Below, piece after piece: positions 48,035 to 64,000 of a DNA stretch of 64,000 nucleotides (positions within the stretch are counted from its first letter, which is position 1; each line of letters starts with the position of its first letter). The position numbers and the translations under genes were made by a program. The notes beneath the pieces were generated by a model. The model made no database searches. It was not told the DNA's origin and saw nothing but the letters and a program-made list of their open reading frames with translations. This DNA is from Procambarus clarkii (Eukaryota; Arthropoda; Malacostraca; Decapoda; Cambaridae): contig NC_091165.1 of the NCBI RefSeq assembly GCF_040958095.1, positions 27,837,586 through 27,901,585 of the forward strand, in the 5' to 3' direction.

Positions 48035-48588
48035 GATTTTAATGTTTTTTCGGCAGCTTTATTTCCTTAGTTTCCGAGCTGTTTTCTTTACCGTGTATGT
48101 TGTAATAAACTATTCCTATATTTACAGTTGTTTCTCCCTGTGAAGATTATTAAACAATAGTGATTATAAGGGCGCGGAAGTTCAGCCTGGCCAGGGCCGC
48201 CAGCAGCCCTTGGGCCCGCCCCGGCAGCACCCAGTCTTTAATTTGGCACCTTTGTGGCACCTTTGTGGGACCTTTGTGGGACCTTGGTGTAAGCCTAACA
48301 TGTATATATACACTGGCTGCCTGTCCCGCTACACAATGATTTATTATTACCTATTATTTTATCATTTAATTTAAATATTAAATAACATAATTTATTTAAT
48401 TATTATAATAAATACTTAATAATTTAATAATAAGTAGTAAGTACATAAAAATAATTAAAAAGTACAGTTTAGTCATAGGAGATTCCTAGATTGGAATTCA
48501 CTACCAAATTTCAATATATCCAAGTATTTTTAGTGTGAAATGCTGTTATTATATGCATAAATTGTTGTTTTAATAATATTACGCTTAT
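48035..48588. other. No gene seen
   Basis: 'gtgggacctttgtgggacct' triplicate at 48250-48285, followed by a piece shared with 61300-61345; AT-rich beyond. Confidence 0.4.
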
Positions 48589-48589
48589 A

Positions 48590-48735
48590 ACCACTTGGGT
48601 TGGACGGTAGAGCGACGGTCTCGCTTCTTACAGGTCCGCGTTCAATCCCCACCGTCCCATTCCAAATCCGTATCCTGACCCCTTCCGAGTGCTATATAGT
48701 CGTAATGGCTTGGCGCTTTCACTTGATAGTTCCCC
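48590..48735 (+). repeat. SINE-2 copy with internal deletion
   Basis: 'ggacggtagagcgacggtct' and 'gcgttcaatccccaccgtcc', then directly 'atcctgaccccttccgagtg'; the 'aagtggttgggcacc' module is missing. Confidence 0.75.
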
Positions 48736-48739
48736 CACC

Positions 48740-51029
48740 CCCCTGAATAATTTTACGAGAGCAGTATTTACGGGCTATTCATGCCCGTGCCACCTCTTGG
48801 GTGGCTTAATCTTCATCAATCGAGAGCAGTGCGTCCTAACCAGACATTATATGATGATATCCTGAACAGTTGATAAATAAAAGTAATTGCGGAACTCCAG
48901 TTAACTAATACTTATACTTATATAAATATATATTTAATGGTATAAAACCTTATCATAAATAAGCCAAGGGATTTGTAGATCAGTGTTTAAAGGGAATTCG
49001 GAAGTAATAATAACACAGCTGATGCCATCTGTCGGCAGAAGAGAACACTATCAACTGGCTGGTCAATAATGGCCATAAGATACAGCTTACGCCATCTGTT
49101 GACATCAAATTACACTTATAACAAATTACCCTACAAAATACAACTAACGCCATCTCTTTTTTTTCCAACGCACTATAAATAGCCAAACAGCAACCCATAA
49201 GGCGGGTTGTTGTGCTCGGGTAGGAGGTTCCAAGCTCCGCCCACAGATGGTATGGGGTGCATAATAAACGGCATATGATTGGTAGATATTCTTTGTTGAC
49301 ATTCACACAACAGCCAATCACAGGAAGGGATCAGCTAAAGGCTCCATCCGCTTAATAAATCATCTTTATTCAGCACACCATTCTTGCTTATGACATTCTG
49401 CATCAACTTTAATCTACCTAAAAAGTGAAATGTTAAGTATTTAAAAATATTAATATAGTGATAATTAAATACTACAGGATGTAACGAGTGTTACAGAAAC
49501 ACTTTGCTGGCTACCTAACTTGTGACGTTATTATTGGGGGTTGCCTTGACACAAATAATGATACACTGCTCTGCCCTCTTATTCGAGTAAATTATTCAGT
49601 TAGATGGAGATTTCTGTCAGGTGCAAAACAGAAATTGTTGTTCTTTTTCACAACAACCTTGTTGTTGTGCACAAGGACCTATTTCTTAGTTTAAATTTTA
49701 TTCATAAAAGGGTGTTGGTATTCCCCGCAACAGCCAATCACAGGAAGGTATTTCTGGAAGCTCGGCCTCCTTATGGACTCAGCACATCGCTCTAGCTCAT
49801 GGCTCTCTGTTTCATCTCTTGTATATACAAACTATGACTTTTTCGATTACTGTTATCATTAATAATATGAGATATAAAAGTTTTTACACAAAATGGCTAA
49901 ATTCTGCCATTAAATGGACTTTGTCTGGTATACATACAAACATACACCAATTTATTACCATTCATCCATTATTAATTTCAAATTTAATGTATACTGTCTA
50001 GTTTTTTCCTCTCGCCATTACTTGGTGCAGTATTTGAAAGTTGTCTATTTATTTATCGATCTATCTATTATCTTGTATTTATATTTACAAGTTTCTGTGC
50101 TTGGAAGAAAACTGCAATGAATTAGGACTAATTTATTAAATAATATTATTTAGTATTAATTAATATTTACAATTATTATTAATTACAATTATTTATAGCT
50201 TAGTTACTTTCATGTAACTCGCAATCGTACGTTCTTAACTTTAATAGCCCAAATTAGCACATCTTGCTTTTAAATTAGCCCAAAAAGTAGCAAGTAGCAA
50301 GTAGTGTTAATGGTATATAATTATATACCATTAACACAAACAAAATTGTTAGTACACTATTTGTTAAAATTAATGAACGCATCTTTTTTGGGGGGAGGGA
50401 CCAGTTTAAAGAGCCTGGCCTGAGGACAGATTGTGAGCAGTGGTGTAAAAGGCTAATGGGCTCAGGAAATGAACACTCAAATTCATTTAGCTAAACAAGT
50501 TACAGCTCTCATAGGCTAACGAAGGAACTTTCTAATGTTCTTTCGGTAGCTTTGCTCATTGGGTATGAATGTATTGGATGTTATGGGCTAAATTTCTCGG
50601 CTATCAGAATGTGTGGTTGAATCGCATTTATTATATATAACTATGCTGTACCCTCTTTCTATTTCATTGTTGTAACAACATGCAAATTATTAGCATCAGC
50701 ATATGAGCAGAGAATTAATTTGAGTGAAATTCACAGAGCAGCTGTGTAGTTTGAGTATCAAACAGGGTTGTGCTGCGTAGGGTATCATTTGCTTCGAGAA
50801 TTCAGCTAAGATGTTCCAGTGGCCATAAGATACAGATCTGTATTAAGATTGAAGATCTGTTGTAAAACATTTGGCACAAAGATGATCATCTCATAACATT
50901 ATAATCAACCATTTAATTGCTTTACCTGATGGTTACTACCCTTAATATCTTTGGATGAGATAGAATTCTTATCAAATAACATACCATAACTTGGCAAAAT
51001 TAACACTTAAGCACTAAGGAAAATTTAAC
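48740..51029. other. No gene supported
   Basis: AT-rich. 'cagccaatcacaggaagg' occurs at about 49309 and 49730, 'gccatctgt' type repeats at 49020-49150, and a 34-bp perfect palindrome at 50304-50337. Short frames show no domain. Confidence 0.4.
50304..50337. repeat. 34-bp perfect palindrome
   Basis: 'gtgttaatggtatataa' followed at once by its reverse complement, no loop. Confidence 0.9.
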
Positions 51030-51049
51030 AAACAAAAAAACTTTGGGGT

Positions 51050-51060
51050 TTATTTATTGC
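51050..51060 (-). terminator. Candidate polyadenylation signal
   Basis: Minus-strand overlapping AATAAATAAA followed by a T-run/GTTTG downstream element. It sits at the edge of the microsatellite-poor region behind the MYORG-like stop codon. Inference only; no transcript evidence. Confidence 0.3.
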
Positions 51061-52394
51061 ATATATTCTCTACATTTATTGTGAAACATATATTACAGCA
51101 ATAAATTATATAAAATTTCTTTATAACCACATATTTTTGACATAAAGATTGCCCTGGAAGCACCACACATTTTATACAAAATATCATAATGTTGACAATA
51201 TGACACTCATTTATGTACATCAGGCATAACCAACTCTTTTTTTTTTTTCTCTCAAAATATTTAGTGCCATATTTAATGACAAACACAGGATGGTGCCACA
51301 AAACACATTATTCACTTTTATGTGAACCAAGTCATTGGGTCATCCTGAAGTCCAACACTATTCAAATTGTAATGATTTTTGTTGTACAAGTATTAACTAA
51401 TATAATAAATAATATCAGTAACTATTATATCTCATTTAATAATTTTAAATGCATAAAGTCATCACATAAAGAAATGCAACCAATTGCTAATCAGTCTATG
51501 TCTACATTTAATTTTGTTTGAGACAGTTATACTACCAAATTAAGTACACATTATTACATAACCAGACATTACAAAATAGATGGAATGTAGCATTGCAACT
51601 GAGGTTAGACTTCTCTCTCCAGTTATATGAGTTAAAATACAAGAAGCTGTTATACAAAAGATATGCTGATAATGCAAACTATTCTCAATAAAAAGTTATA
51701 TATATAACAAATGCAGTCACTGTATACAAACATTAATGCATATTAGTAATTCTGATTCAGTTCACTTGTGTGATTAAATATTTTACAGGCATAACACAAA
51801 ATCCTAAACTAGAGAATATAATATAAAAGATATTAAGGAAAAAGGAGATCCTTATGATGATCCTTTTTACAAGTATCTTATGAACAATCCAAATTATACA
51901 TAAGATTGAATATAAAGTTATGCACTAAGTACAGTAACACATTCTGTTAGGTAAATTAACTGGCCTTTACTTGCCTTTAGAGGAAACTCTTACTACTTAG
52001 AAGCACAATAATTAACTGACACAAGAAAGAATCTCTCTTTTTGGCTCCTTTGTACAAACTTACACATAGAGGACATCATTGATATCACTGTTGTGATAGC
52101 AATGATAGTAATACAGCTATACGTATGGCAACATTCAAAGTTTTGTTGTTGATTGAGGGGCAAAGATCGAGGGACCGCATGCATTCAGAGTATAGTCCTA
52201 GTTAATGGCCTCTTGTATCATACTTTTCACTTCAGTCTTTTTGTTTCCTATTTGTTCATCCGGTCTTGCTTCACTTTGTGTAATGAGTCGTCACTTGTTG
52301 GAATCCTTTTTCGCTTTAGTACGCTTAGTAACTTAATTGTATTTATCACAAGGAAGTCAAAGATGCAGATGGACTGAGATGGCATAAAGAGCAA

Positions 52395-52755
52395 CCAAAG
52401 AACACTAGGCACCGGTTGATGTAACAGGGAAAAAAGTAAAGAACATGGTACAAGCTGATGTAACAGGAAAGTAAGAACATAGAACACTGGTTGATTTAAC
52501 ACAGGAGCAAGAACATAGTATAGGCTGATGTAACATCAGAGTAAGTAAAGAGTAGAGGGGATTGACTGATGTAACACAGAAAGCAGAGAATATGGTACCA
52601 GCTGATGTAACACAGGTGAACAAGCAGAGAACAAAGAGTACTGGTTGATGAAACATGGAAATATGTACAGAACATAAGATATTGGTTTGTGTAACATGGG
52701 GGCAGGTACAGAACAGTATTTGGTTGGTGTAACAGATGTGACAAGAAAAGATTAA
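52395..52755. repeat. Imperfect minisatellite, about 36-44 bp units
   Basis: About nine diverged units each containing 'tgatgtaaca' followed by a purine-rich stretch (agaacatgg/agaacataga). It lies inside the putative 3' UTR. Confidence 0.7.
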
Positions 52756-53139
52756 AAACTGCATGAATAGCTTATATACAAACGAAATGGCAAATAAAAG
52801 GCTGAGAAGCAGTAAAGAACATGAACAGCAAATGAATCATGAACAATTATTCATACACAAATTTTGTTTTGAATTACAAACTGTAACAGAAATGCTCAAT
52901 AAATATCACATGCTACTGTTCAGTAAATATTCATCTGTGAGAAATGCAGTGTACACATTCAACTGACTTATATTTCATCGCTCAAAAAATTATATAAGTA
53001 TTTTAGCATTTAATTTATGTACACCTATTTTGTATAAAAACATTTTCTAAATAATTCCACACATGTTATCCAGTACTGTAGTATAATTTAATACTACTTC
53101 TGAATTTTAAAATCCAGCTTGATAAAATCATTAGGACAA

Positions 53140-53215
53140 ATGGGGGGACCTTTGACAAGCCACCGGCTTCCTGTCCTCAACGAAGCCATTAGAGGTAGTG
53201 GTCCTTATGTCCATT
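53140..53215 (-). repeat. Interspersed repeat fragment (pair of 63362-63432)
   Basis: The reverse complement matches 63362-63432 closely, sharing 'gaggacaggaag' and 'cttgtcaaaggtcccc'. Probably a LINE untranslated-region fragment, since the partner adjoins a reverse-transcriptase remnant. Confidence 0.7.
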
Positions 53216-54219
53216 ATGAACCTATACCCTGAGTCAAATTTGCACTGAATTTCAAATATATTTTCTCTTATATACTTAACCCATATACTGTACATAAAAC
53301 TCTTCATTTGATTACTAATCCGGTATGCATTGTACATATATATGCATACAATATATACTTTTTTAATTCCATAATGAATTAATCCTACTTAATATGCGAA
53401 CAAAATTCGTCAGTGAAAATCGTTTTGTCTGATTTGACATTTACAACCAGAGTCTTTAAATGTTATTTTATATACTATATACTCTTAGTTCCTTTATGCT
53501 TCCCTGCCTAGTTTCTTCCTTGACTCCATCATATATCATAATGAATTATATGCTACAGATATCCACAAATTGCTTCTGGTCTCAGTAACAAGATGAGCAA
53601 GTGTGTAAGTTACCATTTTATCATTTAAACATTAAATATGGTGACACATTGTATTGCCTGCACAGCTACACAGTACTACATGATCATTTGTTCTCTACAA
53701 TTCTAGCTCCATCTTACTGACCACTAACTTTAAGAATGCAACATATTCAGTTATTACATTTATTTCATACAGATGTGTATCCAGTAATATTTGAGCCAAG
53801 TGACACTAATTAAACAAATATATAACATAAATGTATGTGTGTGTGAGATGTATGTATGTATGTATGTATGTATGCCTGAAGAGAATATGTACTATTCTCT
53901 TCAGAGAAGAGAATAAAAGGCATTCAGAGAAGATTTATATGTATAAAATATACTATACAAAAACTTAATACTTCTAGCACTGTAATTCATAAAATAAACA
54001 TGTGGAAAACAATGTTATTTATAAAAGAAGTACAATTACCTAAGTATATATTAAATCACAACCATATCGAAATGTAACCAATGTCAACACAATTAAGTAC
54101 TGTACTAGACAGCAGTCAACACACAGAAAATAATTATATACTATATCACATTAATTACTCAACATTCATGTATATATTTTTTGTTACCTTTGTTTGTGGC
54201 ATGTTTTCAGGTTCCCATT

Positions 54220-54535
54220 ACTTGGAACTTGCAGAGTATACATGCACAGTATACCTGTGTATTATACATGCATAATATGTATACATGTTATACATACACA
54301 ATTATCTACATATATATGCATTTAAAGTATATATGGACAGTATGCATTTATAGTATATATATGCCCAATATGCAGCCTTAGTATACATGCCAAGTATGCA
54401 TGTACAATATTCATGTAGAGAATATTCCCAGTATACATGCCATGCATGCATATGCAGTACAGTAGTCATGTAAGGAATATGCCAAGTATGCATGAACAAT
54501 ATGCATATACAATATTTATGTAGAGTATACATGCT
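54220..54535. repeat. AT-rich degenerate tandem repeat (tatacatgc/agtatgcat)
   Basis: Irregular units of roughly 15-20 bp built from 'agtatacatgc' and 'aatatgcat', in both directions. It lies within the putative 3' UTR. Confidence 0.5.
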
Positions 54536-55597
54536 GGCAGTGAATTCTGAATATTTTAAATCAGCTAAATATTTATAATAAGATTAGATTTATAATATTT
54601 ATAATATAATATAAACAGTATTTATAATAGGGTTAGAGCTCAAGCCAAAAGGTAAGACTTGCCCCCAAAAAAATTATTTAAAATTTTATTTAATTTCTTC
54701 AAAAATTAAAAATATTTGTCAAAATTCCCACATTTGGTGCATACTGTATTTCTCAGATCAGAAAAGCATTAGCAACAAAACTTTATGTATGGGCTTTGCT
54801 TAATTAATGAGAAACATGTTCCAGCCCCATACATAAAAAATGTGATATCAGTGATAAAAAAAAAACAGCCATTACTTTACAGATATCATATTTACTTTAC
54901 AGATATCACCTCAATGTGCAGTCCAGTTTTGCTGTATGCCTCCAACCGGTTAGCAACAACAATACATAGCTTTTTTCCCCCCTTCTCTATGCTGTACCTA
55001 CTTACACTACATTGTTGCGGTCTGTTCCTCCAGGCTGTTGCGCTCTTTCCCTCTCTCCTCCACAAACGTGAGACATGGGGGGGGGTAATACAAATACATG
55101 AATGAATGAATAAGGTAAACTGGTATGAATTCTTATGTACAGTTAAAATATATACAGTTTTTACATTTGAACAAAAAAAAAGCAAGGTCTTGTTAGAGAA
55201 TGCTTTTAGCATGTTCTCAATAAAATTTCATCTTTAATCAATAAAATACAAGAATTCAACACTGTCAAACTGAAATTAAATGAATTTTGTTTAATATGCT
55301 CTTAAATATTGAAATGATTGCCCCTTTAAGAATACAATAACATAAAGGCCCTCAGGTAAATTCAGGTAAACATCAGTCATTAATGTCACCCCTGACCCAC
55401 TGTTTTTAACAATAATTTTGCAAACCACAAGTCTTGTTTTTATGAATTAAACTCTAATGAAGGTACTGTAATTTCCACCTTATGAATCCCATGAGACTAC
55501 CAAGAAAATGTATGTCAATAATTTAGTTGGGAAACTATCTTTACAGTTTGACGAGTATTTTGATTACATTTTGAAAAAAAACAATTATTCTAGATGC

Positions 55598-63954
<8,357 letters not shown>

Positions 63955-64000
63955 CTGGAATAATCAATTGATATAACTATTCAGAACTGGCATAACTCCT

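Larger units (their letters stand above)
51030..55597 (-). other. Putative long 3' UTR of the MYORG-like gene
   Basis: About 4.5 kb following the stop codon on the minus strand with no coding frame worth naming. It lacks the long dinucleotide arrays that occur every few kb elsewhere. A minus-strand AATAAATAAA lies at 51050-51060, followed by a T/G-rich stretch at 51035-51048 (minus sense), a reasonable polyadenylation signal plus downstream element. Earlier possible signals exist (for example a TTTATT on the plus strand near 54684 and 53761), so the true end may be nearer. Confidence 0.35.

Overview
This window looks like nuclear DNA from a decapod crustacean, most likely a crayfish. That is an inference from three things: a very dense load of dinucleotide microsatellites, many minisatellites, and interspersed repeats of the kind typical of decapod genomes (several LINE families, three tRNA-headed SINE families, a Penelope-like element). 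Genes have GT-AG introns. There is no bacterial operon, CRISPR array, rRNA or real tRNA gene.

The only gene I recognise with confidence is on the minus strand at the right end (about 55.6-63.95 kb). It is an ortholog-like copy of MYORG, the myogenesis-regulating glycosidase, a type II membrane protein of glycoside hydrolase family 31. Five coding exons join in frame: 63954-63849, 60988-60860, 60691-60486, 59414-57926 and 55996-55598. The true N-terminus lies to the right of the window. The fourth intron contains a 130-bp-arm hairpin and a repeat tail, the third a RNase H-type LINE remnant, and the first an inverted SINE cluster and a reverse-transcriptase remnant. The stretch 51.03-55.6 kb is free of long microsatellites, AT-rich and without coding potential, and is a plausible long 3' UTR.

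The left 50 kb is almost wholly repeats. I separated these families by comparing the copies with each other. LINE-alpha has many 3' ends of the type '...ctaggtgagtac(ac)n' and a decayed near-full-length copy at 28.9-31.7 kb. LINE-beta has a 3' end carrying a small 'acgggct...agcccgt' hairpin and a large remnant at 32.9-33.7 kb. LINE-gamma is an RNase H/zinc-knuckle type at 46.0 and 59.6-60.4 kb. SINE-1, SINE-2 and SINE-3 have tRNA-like heads. E and F are two short retroposed 3' ends that finish in AATAAA-containing tails. There are also MITE-like elements at 5.7 and 41.9 kb, and a Penelope-like element with a GIY-YIG domain at 25.1 kb whose tail recurs as long foldbacks at 1.5 and 42.8 kb. Minisatellites with 14-51 bp units lie between these, the largest being a 20-bp repeat at 26.06-26.83 kb and a 31-bp repeat at 37.46-37.9 kb.

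Most long open frames in the window are artefacts of tandem repeats whose unit has no stop codon. Apart from MYORG I see two weak candidates for host coding sequence: an Ig-like exon at 34.2-34.3 kb (minus) and an ORF at 47.1-47.4 kb (minus). I did not find a new multi-gene system. The most unusual material is structural: near-perfect foldbacks, inverted repeat pairs within one transcription unit, and microsatellites growing from LINE tails.
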